Source: Pelomonas cellulosilytica (lineage in GTDB: Bacteria; Pseudomonadota; Gammaproteobacteria; Burkholderiales; Burkholderiaceae_C). From it: a DNA stretch of 64,000 nucleotides. Below the pieces are notes generated by a model that was given only the letters and a program-made list of their open reading frames with translations, was not told the DNA's origin and did no database searches. Position 1 is the first letter of the stretch. Each line of letters opens with the position of its first letter. The position numbers were made by a program, and so were the translations under genes. Positions 24,555-36,478 of this stretch are shown here, piece by piece. The stretch lies in assembly GCF_021353265.1 (NCBI RefSeq), contig NZ_JAJTWU010000001.1, positions 558,001 to 622,000 on the forward strand. The letters are read 5' to 3'.

Positions 24555-26129
24555 TCACTTGATGGACGTGTACCGGGCCTCGAAGTAGTCGTTGGAGCGG
24601 TGCAGCGTCTCCACGCCCTTCTTCATCGCCCAGGGCCGGATCTGGTGGTGGATGGGGATGAACAGGAACTCGTCACGCACGCGCAGCAGCGCGTCGCGGA
24701 TCAGCGCGTTGCGCTTGGCCACGTCGGGCTCGAACTTGATCTTCTGGATCAAGCCGTCGAGTGTCGCGTCGCTGACCTTGCCGAAATTGAAGTTGCCATC
24801 CGCGCCGTTGGTGCGCGTGTGGCCCCAGGCCTGCAGTGCGTATAGCGAGTCGTAGGTCGACACGCCCCAGCCCAGCATGTACAGCGGTGACTCGCCGCGC
24901 TGGAAGGTCTGGCTGTGCGTCGAGAAAGGCGCGGCGATGAGGCGCACCTGCACGCCGATCTTGGCCCACATCGACGCGGCCGCCTGGCAGACCTGCTCGT
25001 CATTGACATAGCGGTTGTTCGGGCAGTGCAGCGGCACGGTGAAGCCCTGCGGGTAGCCCGCGTCGGCGAGCAGCTTCTTCGCCCGGTCCAGGTCGGGCTT
25101 TGCCGGCTTGTCCAGCGCGGCATCCCAGCCGTTGACGCCGGGCGGCACCATCAGCGCCGCGGGCACGGAGAGGCCGCGCATGATGTTGCGCCGGATCGCC
25201 TCGCGGTCCAGCGCCAGGTTCAGCGCCTCTCGCACGCGCTTGTCCTTGAACGGGTTCCTGCCCTTCACGTTGGAGTCGCGCAGCTCGTCGCTGCCCTCGT
25301 CCATGACGAAGAAGACGGTGCGGATCTCCGCGCCCTCCAGCAGCTTGACCTTGCCTTCCTCCTTGAGTCGGAAGAAGTCCTGCGGTGGTAGGTCGGTGAC
25401 GAGGTCCACGTCGCCCGACAGCAGTGCCGCGACGCGGGTGGGCGCGCTCTTGATCGGCAGGTAGCTCAGCTCGGTCACGTTGCCGGGGTTCTTGTCCCAC
25501 CAGTCCGGGTTGGCCACCATCTTCACGGCCTGGTCGGGCTGCCAGCTCACCAGCTTGTACGGGCCGGTGCCGTTGGCGTTGCGCGACGCGAAGTTCTCTT
25601 CCTTGGACTTGTAGTCCTGCGTGTTGGTGGCCTTGTTCTTCTCGGCCCACGCCTTGCTCATGATCGGGAAGCTGATGATGTTCTGCAGCAGCATCGGCGT
25701 GGGCGCCTCAAGCAGCAGGTCGACGGTGTTGTCGTCGATCTTGCGGACCTCCTTGATGCCCGACACGTAGGTCTGCTTCGTGCCCTGCGGCTGCGTGATG
25801 CGCGCGAAGCTGAAGACGACGTCGTCCGCCGTGAATGGCGAGCCATCATGGAACTTCACGCCACGGCGCAGGTCGAAGCGCACCTGCGTCTGCGAAAGGT
25901 AAGTCCACTTCGTGGCGAGCGACGGCTCGGGACGGTAGTCCTTGCTCAGCCGTGTCAGGCCTTCGTAGATGTGGGCGCCGATCGCGTTGGAGGTGTTGTG
26001 GTCCTGCGAATGCGGGTCCAGCGTCAGTACATCGTTCTGCGCGGCCCAGCGCAGCGGGGCGGCATGGGCGGTGACGGTCAGCGCCAGGGCGGCGATCAGA
26101 GGTAGCAGTCGGCGGGTCAGCAGAGGCAT
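24555..26129 (-). CDS. Periplasmic peptide/nickel-type ABC transporter substrate-binding protein
   Basis: Family 5 extracellular solute-binding protein (DppA/OppA type), expected to deliver peptides or related compounds to an ABC importer. The 524-residue precursor has a signal peptide (MPLLTRRLLPLIAALALTVTAHA). Family segments are WAAQNDVLTLDPH, the signature VKFHDGSPFTADDVVFSF, and GTGPYKLVSWQPDQ. ATG 26127-26129 is preceded by AAGGAA at proper spacing. No permease or ATPase genes are adjacent, so this is an orphan component whose partners must lie elsewhere. Confidence 0.9.
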   Translation of the reverse strand: MPLLTRRLLPLIAALALTVTAHAAPLRWAAQNDVLTLDPHSQDHNTSNAIGAHIYEGLTRLSKDYRPEPSLATKWTYLSQTQVRFDLRRGVKFHDGSPFTADDVVFSFARITQPQGTKQTYVSGIKEVRKIDDNTVDLLLEAPTPMLLQNIISFPIMSKAWAEKNKATNTQDYKSKEENFASRNANGTGPYKLVSWQPDQAVKMVANPDWWDKNPGNVTELSYLPIKSAPTRVAALLSGDVDLVTDLPPQDFFRLKEEGKVKLLEGAEIRTVFFVMDEGSDELRDSNVKGRNPFKDKRVREALNLALDREAIRRNIMRGLSVPAALMVPPGVNGWDAALDKPAKPDLDRAKKLLADAGYPQGFTVPLHCPNNRYVNDEQVCQAAASMWAKIGVQVRLIAAPFSTHSQTFQRGESPLYMLGWGVSTYDSLYALQAWGHTRTNGADGNFNFGKVSDATLDGLIQKIKFEPDVAKRNALIRDALLRVRDEFLFIPIHHQIRPWAMKKGVETLHRSNDYFEARYTSIK

Positions 26130-26189
26130 GCGGGTTCCTTGTGGGACGGCAGAGGCCAAAAAATGTAGCCGCGCCGCGAGTCCCGCCGG

Positions 26190-26474
26190 CTAGGGCTTGC
26201 CCGCGACTTCCAGCGTGCAGTCGCAGCCCGAGCCGGACGATATCCAGCGGCGCACCAGCCAGGCGCGCAGCCCGCTCGGTCGGCCGGTCAGCGCGCCGCA
26301 CACATAGCGTGCCCCGTCCCAGCGCAGGGCATCGCAGGCACCCTTTAGGCGCCGGCTCAGCACGACGCCCAGCGGACAGGGCTCGGCCAGGCAGCACACC
26401 CCGCAGCCGTTGCACGGCTGTCCGACGGCCGGCTTGGCCGGCGCGTCGGGGTGGATTTCGATGACCCGTTTCAG
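26190..26474 (-). CDS. Small cysteine-rich protein, likely metal-cluster binding
   Basis: A 94-residue protein with nine cysteines: a tight C21-x2-C24-x2-C27-C28 cluster (CNGCGVCC), then Cys33, Cys47, Cys59, Cys84 and Cys86. The opening resembles YkgJ-type (CxxCxxCC) zinc or iron-sulphur proteins; the function is unknown. No ATG, GTG or TTG precedes the conserved part. The best start is CTG at 26472-26474, which overlaps the upstream oxygenase stop (CTGA) with a G-rich stretch just before it. This arrangement implies translational coupling to the oxygenase gene. Confidence 0.7.
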   Translation of the reverse strand: MKRVIEIHPDAPAKPAVGQPCNGCGVCCLAEPCPLGVVLSRRLKGACDALRWDGARYVCGALTGRPSGLRAWLVRRWISSGSGCDCTLEVAGKP

Positions 26475-27313
26475 CTCTTGACCCCCAGCTCGCGCAGCCG
26501 CTCTTCCAGGTAGCTGCCCGCGGTGTATCGGTCGCTCAACACCACGTCGTCGCGCGGATGCAGGAAGAGGGGCAGCGACACGCGGCTCTTCGTCGCGCCT
26601 TCGCCGGTGGGATTGACGACGCGGTGCTGCGTCGACGGGTAATAGCCGGCCGAGGCCTCCTGCAGCATGTCGCCGATGTTGATCGTCAGCGTGCCGAAGT
26701 CGCACGGTACGTCGTGCCAGGCGCCGTCCTTGCCCAGAACCTGCAGCCCCGGCTCGTTGGCGGCGGGCAGGATGGTCAGCAGGTTGATGTCGCCATGCGG
26801 CGCCGCGCGCAGGCTGCCAGCGGGCTCCAGCCCCGTCAGCGGCGGGTAGCGAAGCACTCGCAACAGCGTCTTGGTGCTGCCGCGGATCATCTGCGACAGC
26901 GGCTCGCGGTAGCTCGCAGCGATCTCCGGCGGTGTGTAGCGTTCCACCCAGCCCAGCAGTTCCTCGGCGAGCGCATTGGCCTCGCGGTAATAGGTGAGTG
27001 CGTCGTCCTTCAACTGCGGCGGGATGCGGCCCCACGGGTAGACGTGGAAGTATTCCTTGATGTCCTTCTGCTGGAAGCCCTTGGCGGTCTCGGAGATCTC
27101 GGTCGAGAACCAGCCGTCCTGCGTCTCCTTGGAGAACGCGAAGGCCTGCTTGGCGTCGCTGTTGAAGAAGGCCAGCCAGTCGGCGTAGATCTTCTCGACC
27201 AACGCCTGGCGGATCGGGTGGTGCGTCAGCACGCCGAATCCGGTCTCGTGCAGGGAGCGGGTGAAGGCTTCGGCCGCGTCGGGGGCGCGGTAGTCGACGA
27301 CCTGGACTTGCAT
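26471..27313 (-). CDS. 2-oxoglutarate/Fe(II)-dependent oxygenase (isopenicillin N synthase family)
   Basis: Cytoplasmic non-haem iron oxygenase of 280 residues. The metal triad is visible as His173-x-Asp175 (HGDINLL) and His230 (QHRVV), with the co-substrate motif Arg244-x-Ser246 (SRVSLP). The N-terminal domain (GFGVLTHH) is also typical. In plants and bacteria this family hydroxylates or cyclises diverse small molecules, so no substrate is assigned. ATG 27311-27313 follows an AGGAGA ribosome site. It heads the minus-strand group with the Cys-rich protein, the ABC binding protein and the TRIC-like gene, and diverges from sucA. Confidence 0.9.
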   Translation of the reverse strand: MQVQVVDYRAPDAAEAFTRSLHETGFGVLTHHPIRQALVEKIYADWLAFFNSDAKQAFAFSKETQDGWFSTEISETAKGFQQKDIKEYFHVYPWGRIPPQLKDDALTYYREANALAEELLGWVERYTPPEIAASYREPLSQMIRGSTKTLLRVLRYPPLTGLEPAGSLRAAPHGDINLLTILPAANEPGLQVLGKDGAWHDVPCDFGTLTINIGDMLQEASAGYYPSTQHRVVNPTGEGATKSRVSLPLFLHPRDDVVLSDRYTAGSYLEERLRELGVKS

Positions 27314-27361
27314 CGGAATCTCCTGGTAACCGGGCGGCAAGGCGCAAGAGTTTACGGGTCA

Positions 27362-27439
27362 GTCAACTTTCGAGGCTGTTCGTCTGTCAACTTTGTCTCA
27401 CAGCGGTTACGAGCCGGGACAAACCCGAAGTGCTAGAGT
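27362..27439 (+). promoter_or_regulatory. Candidate control region upstream of sucA
   Basis: Two exact copies of GTCAACTTT (27362-27370 and 27386-27394) stand 24 bases apart, about two and a quarter helical turns. A possible extended -10 box, TGC-TAGAGT, ends at 27439, 149 bases before sucA. No clear -35 box is present. The repeats could be a regulator site, either for sucA or for the divergent oxygenase gene. Confidence 0.4.
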
Positions 27440-27587
27440 TCGGCCCCTTGAGACTTCAGGTCCTTCCCGTCCCTTTTGCCTGGTAACAGCGAAGGTGGGT
27501 CGCAATCCGCCAACCGGTCGAGCCGTGTCGCGGAAGGTTCTTCAACCAGCCAACTCCCTGGAAACCGGGGCATGAGGTGAGCGAAAG

Positions 27588-30443
<2,856 letters not shown>

Positions 30444-30452
30444 AGCCGATCA

Positions 30453-30480
30453 ACGCAGCGCCCCTTTCGCGGCGCTGCGT
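30453..30480 (+). promoter_or_regulatory. Stem-loop between sucA and sucB
   Basis: ACGCAGCGC (30453-30461) pairs perfectly with GCGCTGCGT (30472-30480). No T-run follows, so partial termination or an mRNA-stability role that sets the E1 to E2 ratio is more likely than full termination. Confidence 0.5.
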
Positions 30481-30533
30481 TCGTTCGCGCCTGCGCACCT
30501 CCACACCGAATAAAAGACACGGAGCCTCACACC

Positions 30534-31787
30534 ATGGCCATCGTTGACGTCCAAGTTCCCCAGTTTTCCGAATCCGTTTCCGAGGGCACGCTGCTGACCT
30601 GGAAAAAGAAGCCCGGCGAAGCCGTCACCGTCGACGAGACGCTCGTCGAGATCGAGACCGACAAGGTCGTGCTCGAAGTGCCCGCACCGGCCTCCGGCGT
30701 GCTGGCCGAGATCGGCGTGGCTGACGGCAGCACCGTCACCAGCCAGCAGCTGCTCGCCAAGATCGACACCGAGGGCAAGGCCGGTGCCGCCGCCCCTGCG
30801 CCTGCTGCTGCCGCACCGGCGCCCGCCGCCACGCCGGCTGCCGCGCCTGCTGCCATCGGCGGCAACAAGGGTGACGTGGCCATGCCCGCCGCCGCCAAGA
30901 TCCTGGCCGAGAAGGGCCTGGCCGCGACGGACGTCGCTGGCTCAGGCAAGGACGGCCGCGTGACCAAGGGCGACGCGCTGGCCGCGTCCGCCAAGCCGGC
31001 CGCCGCGCCGCTGGTCGTGCCCGCCACACCCGCCGTGGCCAAGCCGCTGCCGGCCGTGTCCGCGCCCGTCGCGCAGAACCTCGGCGACCGCCCCGAACAG
31101 CGCGTGCCGATGACCCGCCTGCGCGCCCGCATCGCCGAGCGCCTGCTGCAGTCTCAGGCCACCAACGCCATCCTGACCACCTTCAACGAAGTCAACATGG
31201 CCCCGGTCATGGAGATGCGCAAGAAGTTCCAGGAGAAGTTCGAGAAGGAACACGGCGTGAAGCTGGGCTTCATGAGCTTCTTCGTGAAGGCCGCCGTCGC
31301 CGCGCTGAAGAAGTACCCGGTTCTGAACGCCTCGGTCGACGGCAACGACATCGTCTATCACGGCTACTTCGACATCGGCATCGCCGTCGGCTCGCCGCGC
31401 GGCCTCGTCGTGCCGGTGCTGCGCAACGTCGACCAGCTCAGCTTCGCCGATATCGAGAAGAAGATCGCCGAGTTCGGCCAGAAGGCCAAGGAAGGCAAGC
31501 TGTCGCTGGACGATCTGTCGGGTGGCACCTTCTCTATCTCCAACGGCGGTGTCTTCGGCTCCATGCTGTCCACGCCTATCATCAACCCGCCGCAATCGGC
31601 CATCCTGGGCGTGCACGCCACGAAGGACCGCGCCGTGGTCGAGAACGGCCAGATCGTCGTGCGCCCGATCAACTACCTCGCGATGTCGTATGACCACCGC
31701 ATCATCGACGGCCGCGAAGCCGTGTTGGGCCTGGTGACGATGAAGGAAGCGCTCGAGGACCCGGCCCGCCTGCTGTTCGACATCTGA
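30534..31787 (+). CDS. sucB: Dihydrolipoyllysine-residue succinyltransferase (E2 of 2-oxoglutarate dehydrogenase)
   Basis: Core acyltransferase of the complex. The 417-residue protein has one lipoyl domain with the modified Lys44 in ETDKVVLEV, an Ala/Pro-rich linker (about 80-110), the peripheral-subunit binding domain ([10 protein letters not shown]...[10 protein letters not shown]), a second linker, and the catalytic domain with His388 and Asp392 in [11 protein letters not shown]. The single lipoyl domain is usual for SucB. Normally lpdA would follow at once; here 522 bases holding a broken zeta-toxin-like gene intervene. Confidence 0.97.
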   Translation: MAIVDVQVPQFSESVSEGTLLTWKKKPGEAVTVDETLVEIETDKVVLEVPAPASGVLAEIGVADGSTVTSQQLLAKIDTEGKAGAAAPAPAAAAPAPAATPAAAPAAIGGNKGDVAMPAAAKILAEKGLAATDVAGSGKDGRVTKGDALAASAKPAAAPLVVPATPAVAKPLPAVSAPVAQNLGDRPEQRVPMTRLRARIAERLLQSQATNAILTTFNEVNMAPVMEMRKKFQEKFEKEHGVKLGFMSFFVKAAVAALKKYPVLNASVDGNDIVYHGYFDIGIAVGSPRGLVVPVLRNVDQLSFADIEKKIAEFGQKAKEGKLSLDDLSGGTFSISNGGVFGSMLSTPIINPPQSAILGVHATKDRAVVENGQIVVRPINYLAMSYDHRIIDGREAVLGLVTMKEALEDPARLLFDI

Positions 31788-31791
31788 CGTG

Positions 31792-32181
31792 ATGTCGTCG
31801 GCGGCCCCTCGCGTCATCGTCATTGCCGGCCCGAACGGCGCCGGCAAGACGACATTCGTGAGGGTGCTCCTGCCGCAGGAAGCGCAATGTCCCGTCTAAG
31901 TCAACGCCGATTTGATTCCCGCTGGACTGGCGCCGTTCGCGCCACAGACGGCGGCGTCGGCGGCCGGGCGGCTGATGCTGTCGGAGATCGAGCGGCACGT
32001 GCAGCGGCGAGAGAGCTTTGCTTTCGAAACCACCTTCAGCGGTCGAGCCTTTGCCCGCTCCATCGAGCGCTGGAACCGGGCCGGCTACCAGATCGAGTTG
32101 TTCTTCGTGTGCTTGATTGGAGCGACTCATGAAAAGCGCCAAGCCCCTAGTGCCAATGCTGTCCACCGCCAAGTGCGCTGA
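31792..32181 (+). pseudogene. Zeta-toxin-like ATPase relic between sucB and lpdA
   Basis: From ATG 31792 the frame reads an intact P-loop (IVIAGPNGAGKTTF, residues 9-22) and then meets TAA at 31897-31899. The same frame continues with features of the zeta-toxin family: VNADLI, LAPFAP, AAGRLML and ESFAFETTFSGR, then a hydrophobic IELFFVCLIG strand. After about residue 115 homology stops and the C-terminal half is missing; the frame closes at 32181. Intact relatives usually have about 190-200 residues. A nonsense codon and a 3' deletion make it non-functional. Zeta proteins phosphorylate UDP-activated sugars or act as nucleotide kinases. Confidence 0.8.
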
Positions 32182-32269
32182 CTTTCGAAATGCCGCCGCG
32201 GCGTTTGAGCGCGCCCGGCAGCGTGCGCACGACCTTGCCAAGCAAATCGACACCTATCTGGTCGTGTAA
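32129..32269 (+). CDS. Small hypothetical protein, possibly a remnant of the zeta partner gene
   Basis: A 46-residue frame starts inside the damaged 3' end of the zeta-like relic. Its second half, ARQRAHDLAKQIDTYLVV, resembles the short helical proteins often encoded beside chromosomal zeta-like genes, as I recall them. It ends 40 bases before lpdA. Codon use is less biased than in the neighbours, with several A/T third positions, and there is no clear ribosome site. It may be a truncated fragment fused into this position rather than an expressed gene. Confidence 0.35.
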   Translation: MKSAKPLVPMLSTAKCADFRNAAAAFERARQRAHDLAKQIDTYLVV

Positions 32270-32309
32270 CAAAGCGGCCAGCTCGTCAAACTGAAAGTGA
32301 ACTGATTCC

Positions 32310-33731
<1,422 letters not shown>

Positions 33732-33738
33732 TCACGAC

Positions 33739-34839
33739 GTGGCTGAAGTTACCGAGCTCTACCAGCTGACGCTGGCCGAGCGCGGCTACAAGGCCGACCC
33801 GGCGCAACTGCGCGCCGTGTCGGCCCTGCAGCGCTGCCAGGACGAGTGGCAGGCCTACAAGTCGCGCCGCAGCAATGCAGTGACGAAGCTGCTCGTGCGG
33901 CCGCCGATCCCGCGCGGCGTCTACATGTTCGGCGGCGTGGGCCGCGGCAAGAGCTTCCTGATGGACTGCTTTTTCCAGGCTGTGCCGCTGACGCGCAAGA
34001 CGCGGCTGCACTTCCACGAGTTCATGCGCGAGGTGCACCGCGAGCTCCAGGAGCTCAAGGGCATCGCCGACCCGCTGGAGGAGCTGGGCAAGCGCATCTC
34101 GCGCCGTTTCCGACTCATCTGCTTCGACGAGTTCCACGTCGCCGACGTGACCGACGCGATGATCCTGCACCGGCTGCTGGACGCTCTGTTCCGCAACCGT
34201 GTGAGCATCGTCACGACGTCCAACTTCCACCCGGACGAGCTCTACCCGAACGGCCTGCACCGCGACCGCATCCTGCCGGCCATCGAGCTGCTGAAGGCAC
34301 ACCTCGAAGTCATCAACGTCGACAACGGCACCGACTACCGGCAGCGCACGCTGGAGGACATGAACCTCTACCTGACGCCGATCAGCGAAGCCAACGAGGC
34401 CGCACTGACGCAGGCGTTCGAGTCGCTGGCCGAGGCGCAGGACGAGGACCCGCGGCTGATGATCGAGCACCGGTTGTTGCAGGCGCGGCGCCGCGCCGGT
34501 GGCGTCGTCTGGTTCGACTTCCAGGTGCTGTGCGGCGGTCCGCGCTCGCAGAACGACTATCTGGAGCTGGCCAGCCAGTTCCACACGGTCATCCTATCCG
34601 ACGTGCCGGAGATGCCGGTGCGGCTGGCCAGCGAGGCGCGGCGCTTCACGTGGCTGGTCGACGTGCTCTACGACCGCCGCGTCAAGCTCATCATCTCGGC
34701 CGCCGTGCCGGCCGAGCAGCTCTACACCGAAGGGCCGCTTGCGCACGAGTTTCCCCGCACGGTGTCGCGTCTGCAGGAGATGCGCTCGGCGGAATACCTG
34801 GCGCTGGCCCGCCGCGAAGTGGACACGTCGTTGACATGA
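33739..34839 (+). CDS. zapE: Cell division ATPase ZapE (AFG1/YhcM family)
   Basis: AAA+-like P-loop ATPase associated in E. coli with the constricting Z-ring and with growth at low oxygen or high temperature. The 366-residue protein has Walker A GGVGRGKSF preceded by RGVYMFGG, Walker B LICFDEFHVAD, and the sensor segment VSIVTTSNFHPDELYPNGLHR, a family hallmark. The start is GTG 33739, seven bases after lpdA, so it is likely transcribed with it. Its stop overlaps the next gene in an ATGA arrangement. Confidence 0.94.
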   Translation: MAEVTELYQLTLAERGYKADPAQLRAVSALQRCQDEWQAYKSRRSNAVTKLLVRPPIPRGVYMFGGVGRGKSFLMDCFFQAVPLTRKTRLHFHEFMREVHRELQELKGIADPLEELGKRISRRFRLICFDEFHVADVTDAMILHRLLDALFRNRVSIVTTSNFHPDELYPNGLHRDRILPAIELLKAHLEVINVDNGTDYRQRTLEDMNLYLTPISEANEAALTQAFESLAEAQDEDPRLMIEHRLLQARRRAGGVVWFDFQVLCGGPRSQNDYLELASQFHTVILSDVPEMPVRLASEARRFTWLVDVLYDRRVKLIISAAVPAEQLYTEGPLAHEFPRTVSRLQEMRSAEYLALARREVDTSLT

Positions 34840-35441
34840 CATCGCTCTTTGCACGCCAGTTGCGTCTTTGGGCTGCGACGGGCCTCGCCCTGGTGATCGG
34901 CAGTGCCGTGGCCCAGCCGGCGACGCGCGCCGAGCTGGCCGCCCGGCGGGTTGACATTGAGCAGCGCTTTGCCCGTGACAAGGCCGAGTGCGAGCAGCGT
35001 TTCGCCGTCAACGCCTGCGTCGAAGCGCTGCGCGAGCGCCGCAACGCCGAGCTCGCGCCGCTGGTTCGTCGCGAGCATGAGCTGGCTGCCGAGGAGCGCC
35101 GGGTGCGGGCGGATGCCCAGGCGCAACGCGTGCGCGAGCGTGAACTGGCCGCGACGCAGGAGGACGCACAGCGCCCCAGCCGCGGCCCGGTTGCCGCGGT
35201 GGCGGCGGCTTCCGCGGCGTCCCACGCGCCGCGTGCGCGCAGCCCTGAAGCGCTGGAGCGTGAACGTCGCCAGGCCGCCAGCCAGGCGGAGGCCGAGGCG
35301 GCGAGGCGGCGTGAGCGCAGCGAAACGCGACAACAGCTTTTGCGCGAGCGCCAGGCGGAACACGAGGCGCGACAGAAGGCGCGAACCAAGCCGCTGGCTG
35401 CGCCTCTGCCGTTGCCCAGCGCGTCGGCAGCGTCGAAGTAG
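34836..35441 (+). CDS. Secreted, highly charged coiled-coil-like protein of unknown function
   Basis: The 201-residue product begins with a signal peptide (LRLWAATGLALVIGSAVAQP). The mature part is extremely rich in Arg, Glu and Ala, with heptad-like helices at about residues 30-115 and 145-185 separated by an Ala-rich linker and ending in a Pro/Ala tail. Two cysteines (in AECEQRFAVNACVEAL) could form a disulphide. The start overlaps the zapE stop. I do not recognise a named family. Similar short periplasmic proteins occur in Burkholderiales genomes. Confidence 0.75.
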   Translation: MTSLFARQLRLWAATGLALVIGSAVAQPATRAELAARRVDIEQRFARDKAECEQRFAVNACVEALRERRNAELAPLVRREHELAAEERRVRADAQAQRVRERELAATQEDAQRPSRGPVAAVAAASAASHAPRARSPEALERERRQAASQAEAEAARRRERSETRQQLLRERQAEHEARQKARTKPLAAPLPLPSASAASK

Positions 35442-36212
35442 TCAGTCGAGCGCTTCGAGCTTGACGATGGCAATCGACAGGTTGTCGCCGCCGCCGCGCG
35501 CACGCTGACGCGCCTTGCTGATCAGCAGTTCGGCGGCCTCGCGGGGCGGCAGGCTGTAAAGCACGCTGCCGAGTTCCTGCGCGGTGAAGTAGTGCCACAG
35601 CCCGTCGCTGCAGCACATCATCGTGTCACCCACTTCCAGGGCTTCCAGGCGCTCCGATGTGGAGGTCGGATCCTGGGCCGTGCCCAGGCAGGCCGTCAGC
35701 AGGTTGCTCTGCGGGTGGGAACTCGCCTCGGCCTCCGTGAGCTGGCCTTCATCGACGAGGCGCTGCACGTAGGAGTGGTCCATCGTGCGCTTGACGAGCC
35801 GGGCGCCGCGGAACCAGTAGATGCGCGAGTCGCCCGAATGCATCCAGTGTGCGCAGCGGTCGCTCGTGATGACGAACCCGGCGATCGTGCTGTGCGGCTC
35901 CTCCTCGGCGGAGATGGCCGTCAGCTTGATCATCAGGTGAGCCTCGGAGGCGATCTGGCTCAGCAGTTCCGCCGGTGATTCGTCATCTGGCGAATAGCGC
36001 TCGAACAGCTGGCGCGCCGTCAGGATGACTTGATCGGCCGCCTTGCGCCCGCCACTCTTGCCGCCCATGCCATCGGCCACGATGCCCATCACACAGCCTT
36101 CCAGGCGTGGGTGGGCGACGACGGCCACCTGGTCCTGTTGGTAGGCGCGGTCACCACGATGGGTGCCGGTGGCAGCAGTGAGTCGGAACCCGACGTCGGT
36201 GGAGGAAGGCAT
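35442..36212 (-). CDS. PP2C-family serine/threonine phosphatase
   Basis: Metal-dependent phosphatase of 256 residues, Stp1-like. The metal-binding motifs are present: GDRAYQQDQ near the N-terminus (Asp28 region), IVADGMGG (Asp47), HSGDSRIYW, and the C-terminal GGGDNLSIAIV. Bacterial enzymes of this type reverse Hanks-kinase phosphorylation or act in PpkA-linked signalling; no kinase gene is nearby, so the target is unknown. ATG 36210-36212 has no ribosome site. A TATAGT box ends six bases before it on the same strand, which would give a leaderless mRNA. It converges with the charged-protein gene upstream. Confidence 0.88.
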   Translation of the reverse strand: MPSSTDVGFRLTAATGTHRGDRAYQQDQVAVVAHPRLEGCVMGIVADGMGGKSGGRKAADQVILTARQLFERYSPDDESPAELLSQIASEAHLMIKLTAISAEEEPHSTIAGFVITSDRCAHWMHSGDSRIYWFRGARLVKRTMDHSYVQRLVDEGQLTEAEASSHPQSNLLTACLGTAQDPTSTSERLEALEVGDTMMCCSDGLWHYFTAQELGSVLYSLPPREAAELLISKARQRARGGGDNLSIAIVKLEALD

Positions 36213-36218
36213 CCGAAA

Positions 36219-36226
36219 ACTATACT
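36219..36226. promoter_or_regulatory. Overlapping divergent -10 boxes
   Basis: ACTATACT reads TATAGT on the minus strand (36219-36224, toward the phosphatase) and TATACT on the plus strand (36221-36226, toward the DUF465 and helicase genes). Neither has a good -35 box. Use of one would exclude the other. Confidence 0.45.
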
Positions 36227-36274
36227 GGGCAGTGAGCTCGGCGCTCCTCGCGACCTTCCCCAGAAACCCCTCGG

Positions 36275-36478
36275 ATGGATGAACAACTTCACTCGTTGAC
36301 GAGGCGGCTGATCGAGTTGCGCATCGAGCACGCCGACCTCGACGCCATGATCGACCGTCTGGCCACGCAGCCGCCCGTCGATGAGCTGGCCCTGCAGCGG
36401 CTGAAGAAGCGTCGGCTGGCGCTGCGGGACATGATGGCCCGCCTGGAAGCGACAACCGAGCCCGATGACCTCGCCTGA
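36275..36478 (+). CDS. DUF465 (YdcH-like) small protein
   Basis: A 67-residue cytoplasmic protein made almost wholly of two helices: EQLHSLTRRLIELRIEHADLDAMID and DELALQRLKKRRLALRDMMARLE. This is the DUF465/SlyX-like hairpin with the typical HxxLD core and KKRRLALRD stretch. Its function is unknown. Its end overlaps the helicase start by 14 bases, so the two are probably co-translated. Confidence 0.85.
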   Translation: MDEQLHSLTRRLIELRIEHADLDAMIDRLATQPPVDELALQRLKKRRLALRDMMARLEATTEPDDLA

